A DNA stretch of 64,000 nucleotides from an uncultured Bacteroidota bacterium (GTDB taxonomy: Bacteria > Bacteroidota > Bacteroidia > AKYH767-A > 2013-40CM-41-45): the NCBI GenBank assembly GCA_937871435.1, contig CALMQM010000102.1:62001-126000 (forward strand), written 5' to 3'. Made by a program: the position numbers and the translations under genes. The notes beneath the pieces were generated by a model that worked only from the letters and a program-made list of their open reading frames with translations, had not been told where the DNA came from and made no database searches. The first letter of the stretch is position 1; the number at the start of each line of letters is the position of its first letter. Of this stretch, positions 1 through 8,684 are shown one piece after another.

Positions 1-1383
1 TTCCTGAAAAAGCGAATTCCGGCAACAGCTGCCGCTCTTTCAATGACAGCCTTGTGCCTTGTTGCTGTACCGGCCGTTATGGCAAAAGCTGAATGGAATG
101 ACCACGATCGTTCTGACCGTTATACTTCCCGTGATTTTGCAACGGATTATCTCAATTCCTGTGAACGCAATGCGATCCTGTTTACGAATGGCGACAATGA
201 CACATTCCCTCTGTGGTATGTGCAGGAAGTTGAAGGAGTAAGAACTGATGTCCGTGTAGTAAACCTGAGTCTACTCAATACTGACTGGTACGTTGATCAG
301 CTGAAACGTAAATACTATGATTCAGATCCGATCAATATCAGCTGGGCGCAGGATAAATACATGCTGGGTCGCCGTGATTATATTCCGTTTTATGATCGCG
401 GACTGAAAGAAGCTGTAGAGCTTAAAGAAATGGTGGATTTCATGGGTAGTGATGATGCTCAGGCGAAAGCCCGCACCAATTCAGGTGAAGAAGTAAATTA
501 TTTCCCGACGAAGAATGTGAAGCTCACAGTGAATAGAGAAGAAGTTCTTGCCAATGGTGTTGTTTCCAAAGATGAAGCGGATAAAATTGTTCCGGTAATG
601 ACATGGAGTCTCGATGGAAATTACCTCATGAAGAATGACCTCATGATTCTGAACATCCTCGCGAACAATCACTGGAAACGTCCGATTTATTTTGCGACAA
701 CAGTTGGTTCTGAAAATTATCTCAACCTCGAACCTTACTTCCAACTGGAAGGTCTCACTTACAGAATTGTTCCAATTCGTACAGATTCGAAAAGCGATAT
801 GGTTCCCGGTCGTGTCAATACAAACATCATGTACAACAACGTGATGACAAAATTCGCCTGGGGTAATATGAATAAACCGGAAGTTTATCTGGATGAAAAC
901 AACATGCGGATGACAACGAATTTCCGCATTAACTTCAGCCGTCTCGCCGAAGAACTCATGAATGAGAACAAACGGGATTCCGCGATCAAGGTTCTGGATA
1001 AATGCCTGGAAGTGATGCCCGACAAGACCATTCCTTACAACTATTTCATGACTAAAATTGCCGAGCTGTATTACAGAGCTGCCGGAGCATATAACCGTCA
1101 GGATACACTGATGGCGAATGACATGGAATTAACCAAAAAGAATGAACTTATCGCGAAAGCCAATTCTATTTCTGAAAGAATAACTCAGATCTATGGTGAC
1201 AACATAAAATATTATTTGTCTTTGAAGGGAACAAAATACTTCAAACTCATCGATCAGGATATGAATCAGGCATTGTATATCATGCAATCCATGACCAGTA
1301 TTCTGAAACAAACGAATCAGAAGGAAATTGCAGATAAGACTGAAAAGAAATTCCTTGAGTACGCCAAAGAATCAGGCTATTGA
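1..1383 (+). CDS. DUF2723 family membrane protein, C-terminal part (5' end outside window)
   Basis: The reading frame is open from base 1, so the gene begins upstream; 460 residues are visible. The first ~30 residues look like the last membrane helix. A soluble domain follows with the stretch NGDNDTFPLWYVQEVEGVRT and the segment ENYLNLEPYFQLEGL, which I recognise from Bacteroidota DUF2723 proteins, large multi-spanning proteins related to protein O-mannosyltransferases. The last ~150 residues are helical and TPR-like. By family the protein would sit in the inner membrane with a periplasmic C-terminal domain and may transfer sugars to proteins or lipids; that role is inference. A strong terminator follows 20 bases after the stop. 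Confidence 0.85.
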   Translation, partial: FLKKRIPATAAALSMTALCLVAVPAVMAKAEWNDHDRSDRYTSRDFATDYLNSCERNAILFTNGDNDTFPLWYVQEVEGVRTDVRVVNLSLLNTDWYVDQLKRKYYDSDPINISWAQDKYMLGRRDYIPFYDRGLKEAVELKEMVDFMGSDDAQAKARTNSGEEVNYFPTKNVKLTVNREEVLANGVVSKDEADKIVPVMTWSLDGNYLMKNDLMILNILANNHWKRPIYFATTVGSENYLNLEPYFQLEGLTYRIVPIRTDSKSDMVPGRVNTNIMYNNVMTKFAWGNMNKPEVYLDENNMRMTTNFRINFSRLAEELMNENKRDSAIKVLDKCLEVMPDKTIPYNYFMTKIAELYYRAAGAYNRQDTLMANDMELTKKNELIAKANSISERITQIYGDNIKYYLSLKGTKYFKLIDQDMNQALYIMQSMTSILKQTNQKEIADKTEKKFLEYAKESGY

Positions 1384-1401
1384 TCAGGACTAATTTTTAT
1401 C

Positions 1402-1432
1402 AAGGCTGCCCAATTCAGGCAGCCTTTTTTTT
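1402..1432 (+). terminator. Rho-independent terminator after the DUF2723 gene
   Basis: A 9-bp stem (AAGGCTGCC / GGCAGCCTT) with a short loop is followed directly by a run of T. It lies 20 bases after the stop codon. Confidence 0.9.
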
Positions 1433-1499
1433 ATCTGCTAACTTTCCTCATTGGAATGCAAATTCAATTGAATAATTTTGTGCATTGCGCAATTCAGGT

Positions 1500-2123
1500 A
1501 TGTATCGTTGGTTGTCCTTATTATATCCTTCACTACTTTGGCATGTTCCGGTCAAAGAGAAAATTCTGTACCTGACTTTTGATGACGGCCCGATTCCGGA
1601 AGTCACACCCTGGGTACTTCGTGAATTGTCTAAACGAAATGCGAAAGCCACGTTCTTTTGTGTAGGAAACAATGTCAAAAAAAATCCGGAAGTATACGCA
1701 CAAATTCTTGCCGAAGGTCATGAAGTAGGGAATCACACCTTTCATCATTTGAATGCATGGAAAAATTCCAATCAGGATTACTATACAGACATAGAATTAA
1801 CAGAAAAAATTGTTGCATCTTCCCTCTTTCGTCCGCCGTATGGTAAAATCAAACTTTCCCAAATTAAAACCCTGAAAAAAAGATTTCGAATTGTCATGTG
1901 GGATGTGCTGAGTAAGGATTATGACAAAGACCTAACAGCAGAAGATTGCCTGAAACGCATTCTGCGATCTGCGAGACCCGGTTCCATTGTTGTATTTCAC
2001 GACAGTCTGAAAGCAGAAAATCGTTTGCGACTTTTGCTGCCAAAGGTGCTGGATCATTATCAGTCATTGGGCTACACTTTTCATTCATTGGCAGAATTTA
2101 ATACTGTACAAAAATCCGTCTAA
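1500..2123 (+). CDS. Polysaccharide deacetylase (NodB homology, CE4)
   Basis: A 207-residue protein with the CE4 motifs in order: TFDDGP at 26-31 (catalytic and metal Asp), a His-x3-His metal pair at 79-83 in GNHTFHH, RPPYG at 111-115, a WD pair at 134-135 and VFHDS around 165-169. It is a metal-dependent N- or O-deacetylase acting on a GlcNAc-type polymer such as peptidoglycan or an exopolysaccharide. I chose the ATG at 1500; a TTG five codons upstream is possible. There is no clear signal peptide, only a short hydrophobic N-terminus (LSLLYPSLLW), so the location is uncertain. The deacetylase fold is near certain, the substrate unknown. Confidence 0.9.
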   Translation: MYRWLSLLYPSLLWHVPVKEKILYLTFDDGPIPEVTPWVLRELSKRNAKATFFCVGNNVKKNPEVYAQILAEGHEVGNHTFHHLNAWKNSNQDYYTDIELTEKIVASSLFRPPYGKIKLSQIKTLKKRFRIVMWDVLSKDYDKDLTAEDCLKRILRSARPGSIVVFHDSLKAENRLRLLLPKVLDHYQSLGYTFHSLAEFNTVQKSV

Positions 2124-2160
2124 TCATATTTTCACTACATTAATCCATAATTTACTTCTT

Positions 2161-3045
2161 GTGCCAGGACGTATTCTGTTGATCCTAATTTTTCTTGTCT
2201 CTACTGTACCGGTCAATGCACAGGAACAACGCGGAGTGATTGGTGTTGGACTATCGGCAGGTGCTTCAAATTATGCAGGAGAGCTGGATGATAATTTCAC
2301 TCTTATTTTTACCAGACCCGGATTCGGAGCGCACATCAACTTCCTGTTTTTTTCCCGTTTGCATGTAAGACTGGCAGCTTTTCACGGACGTATCACCGCG
2401 AGTGATTCCAAAGGAGTAAACTTTTCCGGAAACCAATACAGAAATCTGAGTTTCTATTCTGACATTGATGAAGGAGGCATTCATATCCTCTATACTTTGC
2501 AAAGCAGAAGAAAAGGTTTCAGTAAACGAAACAGAATTGCTCCGTATCTCTTTGCAGGGTTCGCCTATTTTCAATTCAATCCTAAAAGAAATTTGAACGG
2601 GAAAACAATTGAGTTGCAAAAAGTAGGTACCGAAGGGCAATACCTCAACGGGCCATACCCAAAACCGTATTCTCTCAAAGAGTTTTCAATTCCGTTTGGA
2701 TTAGGTTTTATGCTCAAACTTACGGATCAATTTGATGTTGGAGGGGAAATCGGATTCAGAAAAACATTCACAGATTACCTCGATGATGTAAGTACACGTT
2801 ACCCGGACAAACAGCAGCTTCTTGCCGCTCAGGGCCCGGAAGCGGTTTATTTATCAGACCCATCCAATGACCCTGATTTTCCCGGAGGAAAAAACAATTT
2901 CAGTAAGCGAGGCAATTCCGGCAATCTCGACTGGTATGTGTATACCAATATTCATTTTACATACTATTTTACAACTGCCCTTTTCAAAGCCTATAAACCC
3001 AAAAATAAATTCAAAGGGGATACATGTAAAGGCCTGATGTTTTAA
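2161..3045 (+). CDS. DUF6089-like outer-membrane beta-barrel protein
   Basis: A 294-residue protein starting at GTG, with a signal peptide (residues 1-20, ending VNA before QEQ). The mature part alternates short beta strands and turns (VIGVGLSAGASNYAGELDD, YRNLSFYSDIDEGGIHILYT) and ends with a barrel-like strand (YVYTNIHFTYYFTT). This pattern matches the small Bacteroidota outer-membrane barrel family annotated as DUF6089. No enzymatic motif is visible. It follows the deacetylase by 37 bases on the same strand, so the two may be cotranscribed. It ends five bases before the convergent gene at 3050. The function is unknown; surface structure or transport is a guess. Confidence 0.75.
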   Translation: MPGRILLILIFLVSTVPVNAQEQRGVIGVGLSAGASNYAGELDDNFTLIFTRPGFGAHINFLFFSRLHVRLAAFHGRITASDSKGVNFSGNQYRNLSFYSDIDEGGIHILYTLQSRRKGFSKRNRIAPYLFAGFAYFQFNPKRNLNGKTIELQKVGTEGQYLNGPYPKPYSLKEFSIPFGLGFMLKLTDQFDVGGEIGFRKTFTDYLDDVSTRYPDKQQLLAAQGPEAVYLSDPSNDPDFPGGKNNFSKRGNSGNLDWYVYTNIHFTYYFTTALFKAYKPKNKFKGDTCKGLMF

Positions 3046-3049
3046 TTCC

Positions 3050-4513
3050 TTAGACAGACAATTTTTCTTTCAGCCAGGCTTTGTAATTGAGAATCTCAGA
3101 ATCACTTCCATCTTCTTCTTCTGTGCCGAAAATAAGTTGCTTCACTTTTTGAAGAAGTTGTTTCTCCTGTTTGAGAGAATCCAGCTCAATTAGTTTCGTA
3201 ATCACACTAATCATCAGAATTTCTCTGCTGTTCACTTGCCTTGTAATAAACTCACGAAAGTCTTTCTTTACCTGCCTGATTTTACTTTCCAACACATCAA
3301 AGTCTTTCAGCTCATACCGGATCATCAATTCCGCAATGGCGATTTTGAATTGCAGAGAACGGTCAGCGCTCGCATAGCCATTCAGCACATACAGTTTGTT
3401 CAAATTCCGAATCGATTGATGGAAATCTTTTTTGTCGAACCACGAAACCGCGAGATTGAGATATACAAACATCTCGTAAAACGGGTTGGATCTGATTTTT
3501 TCATTTCCCTTCATCTCATCAAGAATTTCAATTGCTTTGTTTCGGTCCAGTCTCGAATAGTTAATCACCAAAGAGTTGTAATAAAAGAAAAGGTATTTAT
3601 CGTAATACAATCGCTGAAATTCTTCCATTGACTGTTGCAATAATGTCGTGTACTTCAGCGACTCTTTCAATTTATTGTTTTTGAAAAGTGAGTTAATGAG
3701 GTAAACCAACATCTGCAGTTTCGTATCGTGATTGGTACGTGTGAATAATTTTTCATCTCGGAATTCAGTGAATACGCTCAACAAATATTCTTCAAGCGCT
3801 TTGTAATCGCGCTTCTGCAATAAAATTTGTGTTACTGCATGATAAATTTTAAATCTGAGTTTCGCGCTTCGAATGAGTTCTTTGTCATTGGAATAATGTT
3901 CAACCGTTTGCTGAAGCAATGGAAGAATAGGATTTTCATCGCCTGCAAAATTTTGTGTCAATTTCATCTTGTAAGAAACTACCGCGAGAATATCATCAAT
4001 CGTTCTCAATTGGCGAATTTGTTCCTGATTCTCTTTTCTTCGCTCTATATACTCTTCCGGATTGATGGATAACAATTCATGCGACAGGCGAATGAAATCG
4101 CCATATACAATATCCAGCAGTTCAAAATTTTCAGCACGGCGGGCTTCTGCTTCCGCTTTTTTTAAAAAATAAAATGCAACCCGGGTGTTGTTCCTGCTAT
4201 AATAAAATTTCCCAAGCGCAATCAGGTGTAAGGTGTAACTGGTTTCGTCATCGTTGTAATGCTGGATCATCGTACTCTTGTTCAGATCCTGCAATAGCCG
4301 GTTTCGCAATCTGTAAAAAGAATTTTTATCGTCAGTGCTGTAAAGTTTTCTGAAGATCTTCTCCTCATCATACTCTTCCCCTGACTTACGCATATAATCG
4401 AAGAGCTGAATATCCATACGGTCGTCACGGTCATGACTGCGACTCAGGTATACTTTGAAAAAACGTACCTGATCCTTACTCATACCGGAAACTATCAAAT
4501 TCAGAATATCCAT
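3050..4513 (-). CDS. Uncharacterised 487-residue helical-repeat protein
   Basis: I do not recognise a named family. The protein is cytoplasmic by composition (no signal peptide or membrane segment), rich in charged residues and almost entirely helical. Repeated A/Y/F patterns such as ALGKFYYSRNNTRVAFYFLKKAEAEARR resemble TPR repeats across roughly residues 90-440. The N-terminal 80 residues (MSKDQVRFFKVYLSR, DEEKIFRKLYSTDDKNSFYRLRNRL) could be a separate helical domain. The ATG at 4513 is supported by the conserved-looking start MDILNLIVSGM. A scaffold or regulatory role would be typical of such repeats, but nothing here shows a partner. It is divergent from the T9SS gene at 4609. Confidence 0.7.
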   Translation of the reverse strand: MDILNLIVSGMSKDQVRFFKVYLSRSHDRDDRMDIQLFDYMRKSGEEYDEEKIFRKLYSTDDKNSFYRLRNRLLQDLNKSTMIQHYNDDETSYTLHLIALGKFYYSRNNTRVAFYFLKKAEAEARRAENFELLDIVYGDFIRLSHELLSINPEEYIERRKENQEQIRQLRTIDDILAVVSYKMKLTQNFAGDENPILPLLQQTVEHYSNDKELIRSAKLRFKIYHAVTQILLQKRDYKALEEYLLSVFTEFRDEKLFTRTNHDTKLQMLVYLINSLFKNNKLKESLKYTTLLQQSMEEFQRLYYDKYLFFYYNSLVINYSRLDRNKAIEILDEMKGNEKIRSNPFYEMFVYLNLAVSWFDKKDFHQSIRNLNKLYVLNGYASADRSLQFKIAIAELMIRYELKDFDVLESKIRQVKKDFREFITRQVNSREILMISVITKLIELDSLKQEKQLLQKVKQLIFGTEEEDGSDSEILNYKAWLKEKLSV

Positions 4514-4535
4514 TTTCGCGATTTTGAACGGGTAA

Positions 4536-4556
4536 GAAATATATAAAATATATTTC
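4536..4556. promoter_or_regulatory. AT-rich inverted repeat between divergent genes
   Basis: The arms GAAATATA and TATATTTC are separated by five bases. The repeat lies 23 bases upstream of the minus-strand gene and 53 upstream of the plus-strand gene. It could be an operator or simply AT-rich promoter DNA. Confidence 0.3.
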
Positions 4557-4608
4557 GATTCCGAAATAGATTTGAATACATTTGATTCAGTAATTAAAAA
4601 GGATACGT

Positions 4609-5295
4609 ATGAAAAGATGTCATTTTATTCCGGTACTGATTTTTTGGCTCTTCAGTCATGCCTCAATGGCCGTGAATGGCTATCTGACCATTACACAACT
4701 AAACGGATTTCCGATCGCCAACGGTGATACAGCTTATGACTCACGGACCTATGATTCCGTTCAGGTAATGATCAGGAACATCGGAAATCAGGCGATAACT
4801 GATCAATACGATGTGTTGATTCGGGGCAATACAGGAATAACAGATACTCTTTATTCTGACACCTCCAGTGCTCAACTCTTAAACCCGGGAGATTCCCTCC
4901 AGTTAAACCCGTCGCCTTATCTCTTTGATATTGTTCATTACGATGATGGCGACAATATTGTTGTTGTTTGGCCTGTGGCCCGTACAACGCCCAATATCCA
5001 GGTCGACACAATGAGCTTCCATGTGTATTTCGTAAGACTTTCAGGTATTCATGAAACTCCGGAATCTGCGCTAACAGTCTATCCCAACCCGGCAAGCGAT
5101 TATTTACGCCTTGAATTTCCGGAAAAAAACAGGCTTAGATACGTAAGAATTTTTAACTCCTACGGGCAATTGGTTCTTCATTCCAAAGTGGATAGCAACC
5201 TGATTCCGATTTCAGATTTGTCCAAAGGCGTTTATCTGATTGAACTCACAGGATCAGACGGAAAAGCATACTTCGCTAAAATCATTAAGAATTAA
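4609..5295 (+). CDS. Secreted protein with T9SS type A sorting domain
   Basis: A 228-residue protein. Residues 1-22 form a signal peptide (FIPVLIFWLFSHASMA). Residues ~30-140 form a beta-rich domain with a CARDB-like look (SVQVMIRNIGNQAITDQYDV, then a GDSLQL turn). Residues ~153-228 are a type A C-terminal sorting domain: VYPNPASDYLRLEF, VRIFNSYGQLVL, ISDLSKGVYLIELTG and a final KIIKN. By family knowledge the protein is exported by Sec, then crosses the outer membrane through the type IX system and is anchored or released. Its own function is unknown. A terminator follows. Confidence 0.85.
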   Translation: MKRCHFIPVLIFWLFSHASMAVNGYLTITQLNGFPIANGDTAYDSRTYDSVQVMIRNIGNQAITDQYDVLIRGNTGITDTLYSDTSSAQLLNPGDSLQLNPSPYLFDIVHYDDGDNIVVVWPVARTTPNIQVDTMSFHVYFVRLSGIHETPESALTVYPNPASDYLRLEFPEKNRLRYVRIFNSYGQLVLHSKVDSNLIPISDLSKGVYLIELTGSDGKAYFAKIIKN

Positions 5296-5318
5296 ATTCC
5301 CTGTGTTTTGTATTCGTG

Positions 5319-5347
5319 AAAATGCCGGCAATGCCGGCATTTTCATT
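5319..5347 (+). terminator. Rho-independent terminator hairpin
   Basis: An 11-bp perfect stem AAAATGCCGGC / GCCGGCATTTT with a three-base loop (AAT), 24 bases after the T9SS gene. The T stretch is inside the stem plus TTTC, so it may work in both directions. Confidence 0.8.
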
Positions 5348-5381
5348 TGACACCCTTTTCTTTTCCTGAACTTGTTTTCAA

Positions 5382-5389
5382 TATCTTTG
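5382..5389 (+). promoter_or_regulatory. Bacteroidota -7 element before ispG
   Basis: TATCTTTG fits the TAnnTTTG -7 consensus. No good TTG -33 element is seen at 17-23 bases. The start codon is 13 bases downstream, implying a leader of about 9 nt. Confidence 0.5.
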
Positions 5390-5401
5390 TTTGACTGTTT
5401 T

Positions 5402-7480
5402 ATGGCAACACTTTCTTCATTCCCTGGATATTGCAATAGTATCACCGGATACTCACGTTTGTTTACTCGTGAAGTCAAAGTGGGTGATATAGGAATTGGC
5501 GGGTTCAATCCAATCCGGGTACAATCGATGACCACAACAGACACCATGAATACTTTGGCTACTGTTGAACAAAGTATCCGTATGATAGAAGCCGGTTGTG
5601 AACTGGTGCGTATTACGGCTCCAAGTATCAACGACGCGAAAAATCTGGAGAACATCAAAAATGAATTACTGAAGAAAGGATACTCTACCCCTTTGGTTGC
5701 TGATATTCATTTCACCCCGAATGCAGCGGAATGGGCGGCTCGTATAGTTGAAAAAGTTCGGGTAAATCCCGGCAACTACGCGGACAAAAAAAAGTTTGAA
5801 AACATAGAGTATACTGATTCAGCTTACGATGCAGAACTTGAAAGGATCCGTGAGCGATTTACTCCGCTTGTAAAAATTTGCAAGGAATACGGAACAGCCA
5901 TGCGCATCGGAACCAACCATGGTTCGCTTAGCGACCGAATCATGAGTCGCTATGGAGATTCTCCATTGGGTATGGTTGAATCCGCTCTGGAATTTCTGAG
6001 GATCTGCGAAGAAAATGATTACAGGAATATTGTCTTGTCGATGAAAGCAAGCAATACTCAAATCATGGTGCAAGCGTATCGTTTGCTGATTCAAAAAATG
6101 CATGCGGAAAACATGTATTACCCATTACACCTTGGAGTAACGGAGGCAGGTGAAGGTGAAGACGGACGAATCAAATCAGCTGTCGGTATCGGAACATTAC
6201 TGGAAGATGGAATTGGTGATACGATTCGTGTTTCATTGACAGAAGATCCGGAATTTGAAATTCCTGTGGCGATGGATCTGGTTTCAAGATATACTCATCG
6301 TAATAAACTGCAATCTGTTATTCCTTCTCTGAAAAATCAAGGCAAAGAGAAATCGCATCTCATTGATCCGATGAAGAGTGAACAGTTTTCCATCGGTCAA
6401 AATCCGGGTTACGCAACCAATCACCAGATTCAAAATATCCAGCTGCCTTATTCTCCTTATGAATACAACAGAAGATATTCAGAAAAAATTCTGAATATCG
6501 GAGGTCACGAAGTACCACGGATTATTGCAGACTTTAGTCACAAAGACAAACTTACTCCGGCTTCATTTTTTCCTGTTGGTTATAACTATTCAGTCGCTAC
6601 CGATAAATGGAATTTGAGTGATCAGGCTTGCGACTTTATTTATACGGGCAACAAATGTGTTGAATTTGAACTTCCCGGTACTTTGGGAATAATTGTGGAT
6701 GCAAAGGTTTGGGCAAATAATAAAAACAAACAAAGGCATTATCCATTGCAAACTGCAGTAGCTTTTATCAACGGAGGTTCTGCCTCTGAGCAATTGAATT
6801 TTATTTTAGTCTCAGTGAATGATTGTTTAAATGAAAACTTCCTGAACAAAATTAAAGGAAATCAGGGAAATGTATTGGTTCTCGAAACAAGCAATGAACA
6901 TGGAATGGCGGAACAACGCAGAGCGTTTATAGCTTTGGAAGAAACTGATTGTTCCATACCTGTTATTATCAAAAGAAATTATTCCGGAATATCTCCTGAG
7001 CAATTTCAACTTCATGCATCAACAGATGCCGGTGCTCTTTTGCTTGATGGTTTTGGCGACGGACTCTGGATTAGTGCCTCCGGTATTGCATCAGAAAAAT
7101 CCATCAATGCTACCGCATTTGGTATTCTTCAGGCAACACGAACACGAATTTCAAAAACAGAATACATCAGTTGCCCGAGTTGTGGCAGAACACTTTTTGA
7201 TCTGCAGGAAACGACAGCGAAAATCCGTTCCCGTACCGATCATCTGAAAGGAGTAAAAATCGGCATCATGGGATGTATCGTAAATGGTCCCGGAGAAATG
7301 GCAGATGCTGACTACGGATATGTTGGTACCGGTCCTGGTAAAATAACTCTTTACAAAGGTAAAGAAGTAGTGGAACGCAACATCGACGAGCACAAGGCTG
7401 TGGATGCATTGATTGAACTCATCCGTAAGCACGGTGACTGGCAAGAAGCCAATTCTGCATTTACAGAACTGACTTCATGA
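5402..7480 (+). CDS. ispG: 4-hydroxy-3-methylbut-2-enyl diphosphate synthase, large-form IspG
   Basis: IspG reductively converts methylerythritol cyclodiphosphate to HMBPP in the MEP isoprenoid pathway. The 692-residue protein starts with the TIM-barrel domain (GFNPIRVQSMTTTDT, VADIHFTPNAA, VRVNPGNYADKKKFEN). The C-terminal domain carries the 4Fe-4S ligands C591, C594 and C625 plus E632 in CPSCGR and GCIVNGPGE. Between them lies an insertion of roughly 250 residues, which makes this the long three-domain form seen in plants, Chlamydia and Bacteroidota rather than the ~370-residue E. coli form. I chose the ATG at 5402 over an upstream TTG (5372), because the latter overlaps the -7 element. Confidence 0.97.
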   Translation: MATLSSFPGYCNSITGYSRLFTREVKVGDIGIGGFNPIRVQSMTTTDTMNTLATVEQSIRMIEAGCELVRITAPSINDAKNLENIKNELLKKGYSTPLVADIHFTPNAAEWAARIVEKVRVNPGNYADKKKFENIEYTDSAYDAELERIRERFTPLVKICKEYGTAMRIGTNHGSLSDRIMSRYGDSPLGMVESALEFLRICEENDYRNIVLSMKASNTQIMVQAYRLLIQKMHAENMYYPLHLGVTEAGEGEDGRIKSAVGIGTLLEDGIGDTIRVSLTEDPEFEIPVAMDLVSRYTHRNKLQSVIPSLKNQGKEKSHLIDPMKSEQFSIGQNPGYATNHQIQNIQLPYSPYEYNRRYSEKILNIGGHEVPRIIADFSHKDKLTPASFFPVGYNYSVATDKWNLSDQACDFIYTGNKCVEFELPGTLGIIVDAKVWANNKNKQRHYPLQTAVAFINGGSASEQLNFILVSVNDCLNENFLNKIKGNQGNVLVLETSNEHGMAEQRRAFIALEETDCSIPVIIKRNYSGISPEQFQLHASTDAGALLLDGFGDGLWISASGIASEKSINATAFGILQATRTRISKTEYISCPSCGRTLFDLQETTAKIRSRTDHLKGVKIGIMGCIVNGPGEMADADYGYVGTGPGKITLYKGKEVVERNIDEHKAVDALIELIRKHGDWQEANSAFTELTS

Positions 7481-7508
7481 CTTCTAACTTCTTCAACTTT
7501 TTGAAAAA

Positions 7509-7796
7509 TTATTTAGGACCAAGATACCCTCTGATATTTTCCACATATTTTTCGAAAGCAGTTACTCCCTCACTTGTGATTTTACAGGTTGTAAGAGGAT
7601 AATTATCTCTGAAACTTTTTGTGACGAGAATATAATTTGCTTCGGCCAATTTACTGATCTGCACACTGAGATTTCCGGCAGTGGCTCCCGTTTTTTCCTT
7701 TAGAAAAGCAAATTCCGCTTCCTTCACTGCAATGAGCAAGGACATTATCGCAAGACGTAATTGCGAATGAAGGAGCGGATCTAAGTCTTTAAACAT
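7509..7796 (-). CDS. Winged-helix transcriptional regulator (HTH_34/MarR-like)
   Basis: A 95-residue protein with a full winged-helix core: LHSQLRLAIMSLLIAVKEAEFAFLKEKTGATAGNLSVQISKLAEANYI, followed by the wing YPLTTCKITSEGVTAFEKYVE. The recognition helix is GNLSVQISKL. This layout matches the small one-domain regulators (HTH_34, PF13601) that Bacteroidota usually encode beside a membrane protein. It lies 32 bases downstream of the 7829-8428 gene on the same strand, so the two form an operon, and it may autoregulate through the palindrome at 8549-8563 (inference). Confidence 0.85.
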   Translation of the reverse strand: MFKDLDPLLHSQLRLAIMSLLIAVKEAEFAFLKEKTGATAGNLSVQISKLAEANYILVTKSFRDNYPLTTCKITSEGVTAFEKYVENIRGYLGPK

Positions 7797-7828
7797 AAAA
7801 ATCTGATTAGGCAGTGGTAAACCTGAGA

Positions 7829-8428
7829 TCAGGCTGTAAGCGCTTTATTTTCTCTGCTGAATTTCGCACGCAACAGATATCCCGGTATAATGTAACCTAA
7901 CAATACAGCAATCGCCAACAGAATCAGTTGTGTTTCAAAATTCACAAAAACAGCTATACAGGCTATTATCCAATTTATTACTCCGCCAATAATGAGCGGA
8001 TTAAACTTCATTGCTCCGCCGGAGATAAACAACCACATCCCATACACCACTAGAACCATTGGGTAAGTATACAGACCAAGTTTTTGCATGAAGACCAGCA
8101 CAAAAGTGAGTGAAAATAAAAACGCTCCGAGTACATACATCATGACTTCGTCAAGATAACTTTTGTAAACCTGTTTCTTGCCTTGCCAGCGTCCATACAC
8201 TGCGCTGATAACACCACCCGCCGGCATCAGAATCATCCATGCAAGCCAGGGCTTGTCGTAATTTATTTCAAGGAGGAAATAGTTAGACACACAAGAGATG
8301 AACACCAACCATCCCCAGAGTAAATAGAAGAAACCATTGTCTTCAAATTGTTTCTTTGCCGAGTAAATCATTTTGTGAATCAAAGCAAGGCTTTCAGCTT
8401 CGCTAAGTGGTTGTTCTTTGGATTCCAT
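7829..8428 (-). CDS. Multi-spanning membrane protein paired with winged-helix regulator
   Basis: A 199-residue protein with a short polar N-terminus (residues 1-35, ALIHKMIYSAKKQFEDNG) and five or six hydrophobic helices: about 36-55, 64-80, 93-115, 120-137, 145-165 and 168-187. Residue patterns such as FYLLWGWLVFISCVSNYF are typical of the uncharacterised Bacteroidota membrane protein found with an HTH_34 regulator. I see no transport or enzyme motif. The regulator gene follows on the same strand. It could sense or respond to membrane state, but the sequence does not say. Confidence 0.75.
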   Translation of the reverse strand: MESKEQPLSEAESLALIHKMIYSAKKQFEDNGFFYLLWGWLVFISCVSNYFLLEINYDKPWLAWMILMPAGGVISAVYGRWQGKKQVYKSYLDEVMMYVLGAFLFSLTFVLVFMQKLGLYTYPMVLVVYGMWLFISGGAMKFNPLIIGGVINWIIACIAVFVNFETQLILLAIAVLLGYIIPGYLLRAKFSRENKALTA

Positions 8429-8535
8429 TTTTTTGAGAGTTTGAAAGATAATTTTCGGAGATATTTTTTTTTGTGATCAGATAAATCGAATGAAGAGTGT
8501 GAGTAAATCGTGCATTCTATTTTCTGTTCATTGCA

Positions 8536-8563
8536 CAAACATAAAGTAGTTTATATTATAAAC
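8536..8563 (-). promoter_or_regulatory. Predicted promoter with overlapping palindromic operator
   Basis: On the minus strand TATGTTTG (8543-8536) fits the TAnnTTTG -7 element. Just upstream lies the palindrome GTTTATATTATAAAC (8549-8563), with 7-bp arms around one base. Its position between the -33 and -7 sites would suit a repressor, most simply the winged-helix protein of this operon. Function is inferred. Confidence 0.4.
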
Positions 8564-8684
8564 CATAATAATATGAGATAAATATTCATATAGTTCTCAT
8601 TTTCAATTAAATAATTTTAGTTAAGGGTAGTTTCTGTTTTCAAAATTTCCGGAGAAACACCAAAAATGGATTATTTTGAAAGAC

